Source of the DNA: Oikopleura dioica
Taxonomy: Eukaryota > Chordata > Appendicularia > Copelata > Oikopleuridae
DNA: 64,000 nt
Direction of reading: 5' to 3'
NCBI GenBank assembly: GCA_907165135.1
Contig: OU015569.1
Span: 4,836,001-4,900,000 of the forward strand
In this document: piece after piece, positions 35,955 to 47,754 of the stretch
How the letters are laid out: every line of letters begins with the position of its first letter
How positions within the stretch are numbered: position 1 is the first letter of the stretch
Position numbers and translations under genes: made by a program
Notes under the pieces: model-generated
Seen by the model: only the letters and a program-made list of their open reading frames with translations
Database searches by the model: none
Told to the model about the DNA's origin: nothing

Positions 35955-36960
35955 TTAGTGAGAGATCAACTGGCCTAGCCCGTTGTTCGCGTGAGACAAA
36001 GTCTTTCCCTCTCGTTGATGATCCTCCGACTTAGGGCGTGCGAACACAATGTTCTCCATCCATCTTTCGTGGAGTTTCCCGTTTGTAGAACATGGCTTCA
36101 GCGAATTAGGCCTTGATGTAAGAGGCTTTATCCTTCCCAACGGATACCTCTTGATTTCAAAAGCCTCGCTGCTAAATTTTAATTGAACGATATCTTTAAA
36201 TAGAATTTTCAAAGCAAAAATAGTAAAAAAAAAGTCGGATAATATTTTTTCTAAATGAACTCAAAACTATTATTTGTGGAAACGATAATTTATGGTTATA
36301 TTAGATAGTCTGGGAAGATGCAGATCAGGTAAACTCCTGACTTGCACGTTGAGCAATGGAGGAGGCGACCGCAGGTGATGACGGTGTCTTGGGCTTGGGA
36401 GAAGGCTCGTCTCCAGAGGTGCCCATTTGGGGCTCGCATTTGGGCTCCGGCGCGGTTTCGCTTTCTTTGAATCAAGGTAATAGATCTGCTTTCTTTTTAA
36501 CACTTGAGTTCAACTTGAACTAAGTTACTGTAACTCAAGCTTTATTAATAATTAACAATTATAAGAAGTTTTACCCATTCCTTGATTGAAGAACTCCTGT
36601 TCAATTATTTCGTTTACCGCTTAAATCAGAATGCTTTCATCATAACTGTAGGCATCGGAAACACTGACCTGATAGAATAGAAACTTGGCGAGAAGGATGT
36701 AGAATCACTTCTATTTTTGGCTCTTCTTCTTTTTGCTCTTCGATTATTTCGGAAGGTTCAATCTTCTCTTCGGGCTCTTCTTCTTCCTCTTCGATTTTCT
36801 CTGGAAAGACGAACACCGGTTGCGTTTCTTGCTGTTTAATAACAATGGGCGTGTAGGAACCAGAACTTCTTGGGGAATAAATAGGCGTCTTTGGAAACGT
36901 TCGATGCTGTGGAGATTTAATTTCTTCGAATGTCAGTGCATTTTCTTTACTCAAACGCAT
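35955..36960 (-). CDS. Acidic, probably disordered protein, unrecognised
   Basis: Three exons (36960-36669, 36464-36342, 36193-35955) join in phase with GT-AG introns into 218 codons. The chain starts MRLSKENALTFEEIKSP, has a Ser/Pro-rich part, an acidic run (EEEEEEPEEKIEPSEIIEE), then a Pro/Ser-rich stretch (SPKPKTPSSPAVASS) and a more ordered C-terminus (KFSSEAFEIKRYPLGRIKP). Without the second splice the frame stops at 36325, giving a 143-residue form. Composition suggests intrinsic disorder and phosphorylation sites, which is inference. No family recognised. Confidence 0.55.
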
Positions 36961-37213
36961 GTTACTAATTGAAAAGTTGCAATCGCAAACCGTTCGGATT
37001 ATGCATATTCTCATCTGATTGGATTGGATTTTCTTTTATTCAAACTTAATTTTCAAAGATAGAAAATTAAATGTTAATCCAGGCCTAACGAAACGGAAAA
37101 TCGTACATGATTGTTTGCGCTTTCTTTTAACAGTGCTCGAAAAATGCCAGAGAAAATGCTCGTATTCAATGTTTTCGGATGGGATCTCCTTATCGAAAAC
37201 ATTGCTCGCTATG

Positions 37214-37630
37214 CTAATCAGTTTTCTTGAATTTGCGCACGTTTCCTTCAACCTGTTGTTTCACACTTTCCACAAAGTCGGGGTCAAGCAATGGATTACC
37301 GATGGCTTCATCATTGTCGCTTGTCCGCAGAAAGTAGCCAATGGCTGCTGCTACTGCTCCGATTGCTAGTCCGGCCCCAGCCATCCCAGCTTCAATTTTT
37401 TCCGAAGTTATAAACAAAATAACGAGCATTAAGTACCTGAAGATTTAACTGTGTCCGTTATATATTCCTGCACACGGCCGACTTGGGCGAGGGGGCCATC
37501 GATAACATACTGTAACGCGGTATCCTTCCAGTCAGATAGTGAATAGAACACGTTGGAAATTGTCGTCCCTTAACGTCAACACAAACAGTACTCATAAACT
37601 TTTACCTATTCCACTGGTGCTTTCCTCCAT
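37214..37630 (-). CDS. Small single-pass membrane protein, 110 residues
   Basis: Three exons (37630-37606, 37568-37437, 37389-37214) join in phase with GT-AG introns of 37 and 47 bp into 111 codons. After about 52 residues of soluble N-terminus (FYSLSDWKDTALQYVIDGP) comes one Gly/Ala-rich helix (AGLAIGAVAAAIGYFLR, about residues 57-73), then a short charged tail ending KKTD. There is no signal peptide, so it may be a tail-anchored or mitochondrial outer-membrane-type protein (inference). Family not recognised. Confidence 0.6.
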
Positions 37631-37944
37631 TCTCTTTTCTTTTCGCCAAAGTGGTTTCGATTAAACGTCTTGAAAAGAGACAGGAAATGGTGGCCGCGTA
37701 TTTTTGTTCCGGTCGAGAATGATTTTATATCTTTTTGAACGAGATTTAGTTTTAAAATAACTAAGTAGAATTCGATCTGCTTCGAAATATTATTTTGCAA
37801 TCATGGAAGAGAATACCCTCGTTTGCCTTGTGAATATATGGTGTTTATTAGCGAGCGATTATATGGTTTTAAATATGAATGAACAGAATGGAGTAAGTTG
37901 TATACAGTTTTTTAAATATCTTTTTTTTTATAAAGTTAAACTCT

Positions 37945-38256
37945 TTATAAGTTCTTGTGGTATGCCATGAACTTTTGATAGCGCTTGGCTCGGTAATGAT
38001 TTCTCGTTCTTCTCTGATGAGTTTCGGGAGAGCTTTCCAAAAGATAGGAAATCAGATTGTCGTTGTTGACCGAGTCAGATAAATTGGGAGAGTTAAGGAT
38101 TTGTCGGATGATCTCGTCCTGGCCCACGTTTTCTGCGTTTTTTTCTTTTGCTTGGTGTCGAAGGTAGAGATTGTTGAAAAGGCGGTTCTGATAGCTGCGG
38201 TCGGCGAAAACGCCGCCGAGCATCGAGAGAGCAAAGAAATACTTGATAGGCATCAT
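37945..38256 (-). CDS. Candidate secreted peptide or neuropeptide precursor
   Basis: A single-exon frame of 104 codons begins with a clear signal peptide (MMPIKYFFALSMLGGVFA, cleavage likely after GVFA). The middle is polar and Asn-rich (IIRQILNSPNLSDSVNND). The C-terminal quarter holds dibasic sites: HQRRTR, then RAKR, then the final segment YQKFMAYHKNL. Cleavage after RR and KR would release a short middle peptide and an 11-residue C-terminal peptide. No Gly precedes a dibasic site, so amidation is not indicated. The reading frame is open farther upstream, but this ATG gives the signal peptide. No known hormone family recognised. Confidence 0.6.
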   Translation of the reverse strand: MMPIKYFFALSMLGGVFADRSYQNRLFNNLYLRHQAKEKNAENVGQDEIIRQILNSPNLSDSVNNDNLISYLLESSPETHQRRTRNHYRAKRYQKFMAYHKNL

Positions 38257-38974
38257 CTTCTTGTTCTTAGAGGATCTTTTAACTTTCGTTGTGATTGACT
38301 TCAGCTTCTGTTCGCTGCTTTTATAGCGACCTTCGTAACGAGAATGGGCAGTGAATCGAGCGCCCTCTCTGTCATGCCTGCCCAAGGAGGCACAGTCAGC
38401 TTCTGTCCGATGCACTACTCAGAAAGTCATCTGAAAATGAGTTCGCGGTTCGAATTACAGTCAAAGTAGAATTCCCAAACATCGGCTGATACAGATCATA
38501 TGACAAAAATGAAAAGGCCGTGTGTTACCAGTTTTCTCCTCGGCAGCTTCATTTTGGCGGTCATCTGAAACGTCAGGAGAATCCAAGTTGATGATTGAGC
38601 GGAGGAAAGTTCTAGCGGTTTCTCATCAAAGGCGTGACTCTTCCAGGAGGAAAAAGTAATTGAGCCCGAGGCGGGTGCGCTGGCGTTGATGTATTTGTGT
38701 TCCGTCAGTGGTAGTTGAGCCGTTCGTCAAAAAAATCCCGAAGCGCGTCCTTTCTTTTCCTAAATCTTCGCACATTTTCATCACCACTTGTTTTTGGCCT
38801 TGACGTTTAGTTGCGCTAGATAGAAATTTATCTGCGGGGCTGAGATTTCTGGCCGCCGCCCAGTCTCCGGAACAGATCAGAGAATACTACAGATATCGAA
38901 GACTTCCGTCCAATTAACTGACAGCTGCTAATTGGAACACCTTCAAACCAAATAGCCGGCTGCGGAGAAACGCT
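38257..38974. other. Divergent promoter region between two secreted-protein genes
   Basis: About 720 bp between the minus-strand peptide precursor start and the plus-strand secreted protein start. No supported exon. It likely contains both promoters. Confidence 0.35.
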
Positions 38975-40132
38975 ATGAAGATACAGCTACTTACTGTATC
39001 GGCCCTTCTTCAATCAGGTTCACTTTGATAATTTATTAGCAGCAATGTTTTTTTAAGAATAATTTTTTTTTAATTGCAATAATTGCTAATGTCTTCTAAA
39101 TTAGAATCTTAAATATTAAACTAGAAATGTCGAAATTGCCAACTTTCATTTATCGTATCATTAGCTACCAGTCAACCTGAAAATTCTTTGGCAGATGTAA
39201 GGAATTGTTGTGTCTGTATTTTTAATTATTGTAATTTTGCCTCATAATTCATTTAATATTCGACACTTTTGACACAATTGGCAGTAGTCTTTTGAATCCA
39301 GACTCTTCGATAGTGAAAGAAGATGACTTTCGACAAAATCCGAAAATCGACGATTATCTCAATCGGCTCATTCGTAAAATTTTCCCTGAGTTGGAACCCG
39401 TAGATGAGCCGACTCTCCAAAGCATACGCGAAAAAATAGGAGCGAGTATCATCAATTCATAAATCAGTTCTAACTAATTCAATCACAATATTCGAATTGG
39501 AATATTGACAATTTTTGAGACAAAGCATGTCTAATAAGAGACTAGACTGAACTTAAAAGACTATTTTCCACACCCTTTGAGTCAGGATCTTCTGGAAAAA
39601 TTCACGAACTGTTTCGGAGCTCTTTGGAACGAAAATAAAGCTTTTAGGAAATTAAAGCTCTTTAATAGCCCTGATTCACGAGCGTAGGGATCATTTGCGC
39701 CAATCTGTATTTGTAAATTTCCATTTATGTCTTTAATTTTCGTTCTCGCTGTTCGGTAAAAGGGTTCTTTCTGGCTCTACGCCGATTCTTTTTAGAGTAA
39801 ATTAATCAGACCGCAACTAACAACGCATTTGCCCAAACAGCCAGAAAAAGTATGTTGCCCTTTTTAGGCTATTAATCGACTGTGCCCGCTTTTAAGTGAG
39901 CTCGTAAAAAGACGTCGCTGTAAATGAAACTGGCGTTGCAAACATCACTGAAATTTTCAACGAAATGAAAGATTCCCAGGAGGTCGATTATACAATTGCA
40001 AAGCCCGACTCTTCGAACGAGTATGGTGGAGAGTATGATTATTACCCGAACTCAGGAGGACTTGACAAGGATGACTGGAATATCTTTTATGATCCTGATG
40101 TTCCACGGGGAGATGGAAGGAAAGGCTATTAA
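38975..40132 (+). CDS. Small secreted acidic protein, unrecognised
   Basis: Three exons (38975-39017, 39302-39445, 39912-40132) join in phase with GT-AG introns into 136 codons. Exon 1 is essentially a signal peptide (MKIQLLTVSALLQS). The mature part has an amphipathic stretch (DDYLNRLIRKIFPELEP), a possible N-glycosylation site (NIT), and a Tyr/Asp/Gly-rich end (NEYGGEYDYYPNSGG; DPDVPRGDGRKGY). No Cys remains in the mature chain. The acidic Tyr-rich tail recalls sulfated or matrix proteins, which is inference only. Family not recognised. Confidence 0.6.
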
Positions 40133-40260
40133 ACGATCAGAAATAAATTATGATATGAAGCTTTTTTTGAGATAATTCGATATTTAATTAATTTAATCAA
40201 TATCAAGTCCGAGACTTCAAAGTTTATCAGTTAATTATTCGACAGACTCATTTTATTCTA

Positions 40261-40595
40261 TCATTTTGTCTCAAATTTGCAAAATGTTGATAGCACAACA
40301 AAGATCGTCGGTAAATGTAGCGCCATTCCAACCTCGGCAAGCTGTCGTGGATAAATTTATTGAGTAAGTTACAGTTTTGAAAACACGATAAAAGTGATTT
40401 ACTCGCACGTTTGACTTGACGTCCTTCGCCTCCTTCCCAAACTGAGGCACGCACGTCCAAATATACTCACCTTGGGAATTTGCGAATAAATACAGACGAT
40501 CCACTGTAATATAACGGGTCGTAGATAGTTCACAGTTGATACGTAATCGAACTGATGCAGCCTGTGTCTATTCTGTCATTGGCATCATACATTAA
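40261..40595 (-). CDS. Possible 3' end of an unrecognised gene
   Basis: Two minus-strand exons join in phase through a GT-AG intron. Exon 40503-40403 reads DRLYLFANSQGEYIWTC; exon 40341-40261 reads LAEVGMALHLPTIFVVLSTF and ends at a stop. A further upstream exon near 40590-40530 (MYDANDRIDTGCISSITYQL) closes in frame only with a GA donor. The last exon is hydrophobic. A strong gtgagt inside the middle exon offers another splice choice, so the model is tentative. No domain recognised. Confidence 0.33.
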
Positions 40596-40996
40596 AAGCT
40601 TTATCTGATCAAAAATTCAGGAGAAAAATGGTGAAATCTGAAGTTCACGGAAACAAAGTTATGTTTACGATTGATCACTCGCTCTCGTCAAGGGATGATA
40701 ATTGAAAAAGTAATATTTTTATGGTTGAAATAAAACCCCGCATTTGATTTAATTTAGTGAGTTGTAGTAGAAAGATATTATGTCTAAGGGAACACCATAA
40801 ATGGATTTGTCATTTTAATATTTGACTGAATGAGAGTGGTTGATTTAGTGATAAAATTAAGCAAAACGGCATATGCCACATTTAAATCAGTCTGATGGTA
40901 GAAAAATTATTTTTTTTTTAATCTCAAAATTAACTGATAACTATCGTCTACGTATTTACGTTCAACTAAATTATCCATAATAAGAACTCCAAGAAG
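40596..40996. other. Intergenic, upstream of the collagen gene
   Basis: AT-rich. A 26-residue plus-strand frame at 40628 looks tidy but has no partner or domain. Probably contains the collagen promoter or a missing signal-peptide exon. Confidence 0.3.
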
Positions 40997-43900
40997 ATGA
41001 ACTCGTCTGGAAGCGGAGAAGCGTCAGATGACGGCACGTTTTCTGCGATGGATCTTTTTGGTCTTTCAAATCCAAAGAGGTGAGAAAGAAGGAAATAAAT
41101 GAGCAAGTTCAACTGGGCGGAGTGACTGACTGTGCCCGCGTGATAGAACGGGCTCATCGCTCACAATGAATAGTGAAAGATTCCAGATCTTCGCTCTTTG
41201 TAGCTGACACTGAGTTTATTCAAACTAATTACAGTCTCTCGCTAACAGATTGAGATCAGATCATATTCAGTTTCTGGCTTGTTGCTGACCTTGTCATTCC
41301 AGATGGCCTCGAGAAAAATGACTGGTGGCTCGTCAAAGAATACGTAGAACATACTCTCTAAACGTCATATCCATTTTTTATTTTTATCATTCTATGTCAA
41401 GTTACAGACAAAAAGAAGGAAACTGTTGAGGGTTTCAGAATCGAAGGATCACGAAAACGGATCGTCTATGCGGCCAGTTCTCCAAAGGCAACATTGAATG
41501 GTTTATCTTTGTAAAGTGATGTTTAGGGAAATCTGAAACAACAAATTGTCGGTGCGTCGGAAAACGGCTGGGATAAAATATTCGACGGAAAAACTCACCA
41601 ACTCGCAGTTCATGCTACGCCAAGATAGGGTCAAGCTCATTGGCTAAGACTCCCCATAGAGGTGGCGCTTTTCTTAATTATTGATGAAAATAGCTAAACC
41701 AAATGAAGTCGGATAGATTTCTACTACGCGTGCGAAAAAAGGGAGGTGCTTTTCTGAATGATGATCGTAGTCTTCCAGACAACTCGAGCTACAAATTCGC
41801 TGTCAACGACGAAGATGGACAACAAGAATCGATTCCAGGGACAGTGATAAATCAATTTTTACGCGTTCGTTACTTATCCTCGTGAATTTTTAGTTTGATT
41901 ATTTTATCAATCTAACAGTGCTCTTCAATCGTCTTGAGATTCTCTCAGAAGCACAAGCGGAAGATTCTGGAATTTGCTGTACACCAAATGAGCAAGAAAG
42001 TGTTTCAACCTGTATCATCGAAGGAAATTTCCCTGTGCAAGGTTATGATGTTTCAGTAGATTGGTTATGACTTCAATTTCAGCAAGTTGTGCGCAGCCAA
42101 ATTTACCTCCTCCTGAAGTCAAGCCCTGCGAACAAGGTCCACCTGGCGCTATTGGCGAAAAAGGCGCTTCAGGAAGTCAAGGTCCTGCTGGCTTCGCCGG
42201 ACCGAAAGGTGTTACTGGTCCTATTGGCCACCCTGGACCAAAAGGTGAAGCTGGTCTCCCTGGATTAGACGGTCTACCAGGCATGGCCGGAACTGTGGGA
42301 CCTACTGGGCTTGCTGGAGAAAAAGGCGAAAAAGGAAATCAAGGAGAAAAAGGAATGGCCGGCGCTGCAGGACCGATTGGCGTTGTTGGCCCAGCAGGAG
42401 CTCCCGGCAATGTTGGTGAACCTGGAAATCCTGGAATGAATGGACCTCCTGGCATCACTGGCGAGAAAGGAGACCCAGGGAAAAATGGCACTAATGGATC
42501 ACCTGGTATTCCGGGTGCTATCGGCCCGAAAGGTAATTCTAATTTTTTATTGAAATTTTGCGATCTCTTAAGGTGATCCTGGTCTGATTGGTGAAAAGGG
42601 AGATGCTGGAGAAAAGGGATCTCCGGGAGAACCAGGAATCGCTACAAAAGGAGATAAGGGAGAACCTGGTCCTGAAGGGCCTCGTGGAATTATCGGTGAT
42701 AACGGACCAATGGGTTTTAAAGGCGAGATGGGTCCTGCCGGACCAGCTGGAGAAGGAAATGGTTAGATTAAAGAATCTTTGTATTTCGGAAGACTATTAA
42801 ATACCAAAATAAAGTTGGACCACCAGGAGCTAAGGGAGATCAAGGCCCTCCTGGGCCAGCTGGCGAACCAGGTTCGTAATTAAATATAAAAACAGTAATT
42901 TAAGGCCTGAAGAATATCTGAAGGCTAGAGATGGCGCTTGAAGCACCATCAATAAAAGTGATTGAGTACACTCGATCTCGCCAAACAAAATGGTTTGTGT
43001 GTGTGCCCAATAAACTTTTTTTCTGTGCGCCTAAATTAGAACTGATACACGTTTTTTGGGCGCGCCCGATTGTGAACAGAAGAAAAAAAGATCCAATGAA
43101 GATCTTTCTTTTTCTTTTGATTTTTTCGAGCATTTCTGATAGTGTGCGAGTGTACAAGAACTGCAAGAATTGCAAGAAAGTCCTCGTCCGCAAGCGTAAA
43201 TATTAAGAGACCAAAAACGACAAGAGATTGTCTGGACCTACGTGTTTTTAGGAAAACCTGGAAGCCCTGGACCGAATGGAAATCCTGGCGGACGAGGTGA
43301 ACCGGGAACGAGGGGCCCGATGGGAATTCGTGGTGTAGGTGGTAAGCCTGGACTGCCTGGAATCGTTGGGCTCACTGGCCCGCAGGGCGATAATGGTCCG
43401 AGGGGCCTTGCTGGACTACCAGGCGAACGAGGTTTACCTGGCCCAAGTGGACCGATTGGTCCACCAGGACCTCAGGGTCCCCCTGGCCCTCCTGGAGAAC
43501 AAGGTGGACGAGGACCAGAAGGACCGCGAGGCCCTACTGGATCACGCGGCCCAGAAAGATCGGATAGCGAAGTGAAGAAGCTTATTCTCGAAGTGTTTGC
43601 TGAGCTTATTCCAACGTAAGATAATTAAGAAAAATAGTTCGCAATGTTTAGTGTCATTGAACCTGTTCGTGAGGAATGTAAAAAATGCGACTGCAGAAGA
43701 TCTAATCAGATTGGTCTTGCTCGTATGCGAAAACCTGGTCCTCCTGGGCCTCCTGGAAAAGATGGAGAACCTGGAGAACCTGGCCCACCGGGACCAAGAG
43801 GACATCAGGGTACTTCAGGATTATTTGGTCAGCCTGGAAGCCCTGGTTTGCCTGGAGAGAAAGGTGACCAAGGGCCTTCTGGCGAAGATATTATTGGCGC

Positions 43901-45685
43901 CCCTGGCGCTCCCGGAAGACAAGGTAAAATGTTTCAACATGAAAAATTGTTTGAAAATTGAAAGGTCCCATTGGTCCTCCAGCGAATTGCTCCCCTGGAG
44001 AGCCAGGAGAACCTGGACCTCCCGGTCGCCCTGGTCAAATCGGTCGCGACGGCCCTGCTGGCATTGCAGGTCCACAGGGTGTTTGTAAGGCCGACGGTTA
44101 GTTCAAAATAGTTTTAACCTAGGCTAATTGACCTTTAGAATGCAAGGCACCTGACGAGTGGGCTGCTAACGTGAACAACTACGCGAAGCTCTTCCAAACA
44201 ACTCCCGCGCCATGGAATAAAGGACCGCCTCCAAGTCGAAACGACAACGCTCCAGCCTTCAAGGTAAAATAAAAGAACCATTTATAACGCACATGGCAAC
44301 CACAGATCTAAAACCCTCCATATCTTCAACAAACAAAGTTGACTTACTGACTTTGATGACTTTAGCCAGATACTGTAATGAGGCTTCCTGCCAAACCAGA
44401 AGACTCGGATCTCGGACCAGGAACCGTTTTAATTTGATATGAGAATTTCATATTCTAAAAATAGATTTGAGAAACATCTAGTCAGTCGCTAAAATGAGCG
44501 AAATCGAATTATCAAGCTTATTAGATTTTCCGCTCGCGAGCTCCATTTCCTTTTTATATAAATAAGGCTTGATAATGTGCCCGAATCGGAGTTCGTCAAG
44601 TGTATAGGAGCTCTTAAACTGCCTGGCCGACTAGACATTTGAGCCTCGTCGACTGTCATGTGCTGTTGGGCGGGGGTTATTAGAATTCGTAAGATTCCGA
44701 TTATTCACAGCTCAAGCGCGACGATAATTGCTTCTTCCGCTTACTCTAATGAAAGTAGAAAGAAGGTACTTGATAAAAGGAAAAGGGAAGAAAAAGCTTG
44801 TTAATGAGTTGAAAACGGCTAAAAGTACGAACAGAAGAAGCACCGCCAGGACTGGGCATTCCAGATAGCGTCATCCCACATCTCAAGGTCAGTTCCGTCT
44901 AGTCGGCAGTTTTATTTACAGAATGAGCCATCTTAGCGATTTATATCCTTCGCGGGTTCAGGTCGAACTTGAGACACAAAGGGTCAATTCGTTGAATCAT
45001 CAACTGTAACTCCTTTTGCGGAATATGATGAAATTGTATTAGGGTCCGACTGGAGAGCGACACACGGTCAACATCAACAACATTCCTCGGCCCGCAGTGC
45101 CTCCATCTGGCGATCTCGTCTGGATCCCAACAACCACTTCCACAACAACAACATCAACGACGACAACAACGACTACTACTACCCGACGAACAACGAGAAA
45201 AACAACGCCGCGTCCTCGACGGCCTTGCTACAGCTGTGAAGCGAGAAAAAAGGCAAAAGCTAGACTCACAACCCAAGCTCCAACGACAATGAAGCCGAAG
45301 CCAGCTACAGTGAAACCAGCAATAATCGCGCCTAAAGTCTCGAAATGCAAAATGAATGAACGCGACGAAAACTCGCCTTGTAAACCATCGCCGTGCAAGT
45401 CAACTTGGACAGGTTTAATTCAACTTAAATTACACTTTCTACAAATTACTTAAGTTTGTCAAGCGCGTGTTGCATGCAAAAATGCTGCTGCGAAGAAGAA
45501 GCAAAAATGCGTTGTTAGAAGAATTCAAATTATCAGAAATAAACGACATCAAGGTTTGCTATTTTCATAAATTAAAATTCATCAAATTCATCATAGAACT
45601 AATCCGAGCGAAACGACAGAAACTAAAATCCGACCAAAAAGCAAAGCGCTCTACAAAAAGAAAATCAAGAAGAATTGAAAGCTAG
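40997..45685 (+). CDS. Collagen with laminin-G-like N-terminus, Thr-rich and basic C-terminal tail
   Basis: Gly-X-Y repeats run through several exons from about 42118 to 44090, with phase breaks at short introns (for example 42872-43251). Upstream exons from 40997 read like a thrombospondin/laminin-G-type module: [53 protein letters not shown], then a Cys pair ([10 protein letters not shown]) before the triple helix. After the helix come exons with [28 protein letters not shown] and [14 protein letters not shown], then a mucin-like Thr run near 45130-45200. Cys-containing basic exons follow, and the last ends KRKSRRIES plus a stop at 45685. The helix length is short for a fibrillar collagen. 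Several N-terminal joins do not close with GT-AG, no signal peptide was found at the chosen ATG, and a stop at 44437 must be spliced around. An extracellular matrix role is inferred from the family. Confidence 0.7.
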
Positions 45686-45825
45686 AAAAATTTTTAGTTA
45701 TTGAAAATATCGATTGTAAATATTTTGTATCTGTACAGTTTTAGTTTATTGTCGACAATAAGTATGTAAATACAAGTAAATTTGAATTGGTACGAGTTGT
45801 GGTGTTTTTTTTTTCTTCTTGACTA

Positions 45826-47060
45826 CTAATAGTACGCATAGTCAGCTCGGTGATGCATCACTAGCTTGCCGTCGACAAAATAGAACGAGTCCGATTTCGT
45901 GCTGTATGGGTTGTCCACGATTTCAGCCATTAACTTCTTGTCGAGTTTTGGAACCTAAAAGTTTTTTACCGTTTAATTGTCTGTTTACCTCGTAGATTTG
46001 CTCGGCTGAATTTTCAGAATCCGGAATCAAAAACCCAAAGTCGAAAACGAAGCTCTTCAGAAGATGATTCTTGTAGAAATGGCGCTCCAAAAGCGTGAAC
46101 TTAGAGATGGGCTTATCCCCGTTGATGAATTTGATGGTGGCGCCGATTGTTTTGAGCTTGAGGATTTCCCTTTTTAAATTGTAACGGACTTTGCTAAGGT
46201 TGAGAAAATTGCTTTGAAAGTGTTTTTGCACTCGCTTTCTTTTCATTTGGAGCTTGTTCGAAGGGCCATCAATCATTAACCAAATCTGGCTTTGTCTCAA
46301 CCTATTCGAAACGTGAGGCGTTTTCGTCTGAATACTTCAAATCGGTCTCATCTGCTTAGAGTGACTAATGATCAAAATTGTAGACAGTAATCCTCTTCTG
46401 CGTTCTCAACTTCGCAAGAACGAAAGTAGCATGCCGCACTCTTTCCTTTTGGAATTCCGACGTCGATAAGTGTTTGATTGTTCTCCATGTTCCGCAAAAT
46501 GAACCGCGTGAACATAATTCCGTAAACGTTTCGCTCAGCGGAGATTAAAAAGTCACTAGTAGCGTGATCTGAATATTTTTTAAGTACAAATTGGGCCAAG
46601 CCTGGCTCCCTGATGATGGCTTAACCTCCGAAACATTTCGAATAAACTTTTTTTCTTACCTAGAGTGGAAACGTCGTTAATTGTCAGATTTTCAGTTTTG
46701 GCTTTTTCTCTAGTTTGGATCAAATAATCATATTGATTTGAGCAATTTCTTGAGAAAGTATTTTATTCCAGTTTTTTTTTATATCCTTTTCCTGAGGTCT
46801 TCCTCCGACGCTACTTTTAGCTTTGACATTTTTCTGCTAATGGTCTCTTTGGATTTTTTGCCTCCGCGCGTAGAACTACCAGAAAGGATCATTTTCTTTG
46901 CTGCCGCCGGAGTTGAATGCTTGAATGATTTACTTGTCTTCTCTACTGGCAGCAGCGTGGGCTCTAGTCTAGCGCTCGGACGCGGATCGAACTTACTCAG
47001 CCGATTAGAAGGGCCAGCATTTGGGGTGAAATATTTATCTGCTAAATAATCGATCTTCAT
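45826..47060 (-). CDS. UNC119: UNC119, ciliary lipid-cargo transport protein
   Basis: The C-terminal exons reproduce the UNC119/PDE6D lipid-binding fold: NVYGIMFTRFILRNME, TIGATIKFINGDKPISKFTL, HFYKNHLLKSFVFDFGFLIP, SAEQIYEVPKLDKK, and the terminal SDSFYFVDGKLVMHHRADYA. UNC119 binds myristoylated cargo and hands it to cilia through ARL3. First exon 47060-46786 encodes a basic, Ser-rich N-terminus. Exon 2 is 46748-46660, exon 3 starts at 46619, and the last intron is 45955-45988. Intron 1 (46749-46785, 37 bp) has no GT between the end of the exon-1 frame and exon 2, and closes in frame as GA-AG. The join near 46300-46380 is not resolved. It is transcribed away from DNAH10. Confidence 0.88.
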
Positions 47061-47754
47061 GAAAGAACAAAGCTTTCTTGCTGCTTTTAGAAAATATTCT
47101 TTTCAGTTTACCTCGCATCAGAATTATCCCATTATTAAACGATAATTTGCTACCAGCAGAAGAAATATACTGTATATTATATACACATATCTTTGACGCT
47201 TTATTCTCACAGTAAGGGAGGAAATTTTGGCGTTTACAGTAAAAGTTTCATTAGAATATTTTTGTGGCATGTTTATTACTCTAGACAAACACCTTTATAA
47301 ATTATAATATGCTTCATTTTCACTTCACAATATATTTTATCTTCTTCTTCATATGATATTCACTTCATTATTCTTTACTAAAAAATCCGAAAAGTAATTT
47401 GGCGAAGGGTAAGATATTTGTCATTTGGAGCGCGTAACCATGGGTACGAGAAAAGGGTCCCTTGTCAACAGTCCTCCGAGGTTGCCATATCGAGCTCAAG
47501 AGATTTTCACGAAAGAAAGGGGTTTAAGGTTTCTAGAATATCCCACTCAATAGGGATATTTGTTCGAAACACCCCCAGATCGATTTTGAGCCTCCAACAG
47601 GTAATTTTTAAGAGAAATAGCATGTCTTTTAACAAATTAATATGCAATAGATAAAAAAAATAATTTGATAAAAGCTAATCCCAATATATAAATTTATTTT
47701 TTTATAAATTTTTTTGAAAAATAAATTTGATATTTTGATAAAAGGTCGACAATC
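47061..47754. promoter_or_regulatory. Shared upstream region of UNC119 and DNAH10
   Basis: About 690 bp of AT-rich sequence lies between the two divergent start codons. I see no coding exon. A small frame at 47418-47654 looks accidental. I did not identify X-box (RFX) or FoxJ1 sites with confidence. Confidence 0.4.

Noticed and set aside
42900-43206. Frames on both strands in a 380-bp collagen intron
   Set aside because: The Gly-X-Y reading resumes at 43252 after a good acceptor, so the stretch is intronic; no transposon ends found.
44386-44437. Collagen gene ending at the 44437 stop
   Set aside because: Downstream exons continue the same Pro-rich style and join in phase, so splicing around this stop seems more likely, though not proven.
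47418-47654. Small frame in the UNC119/DNAH10 promoter region
   Set aside because: No conserved features and no splice partner.
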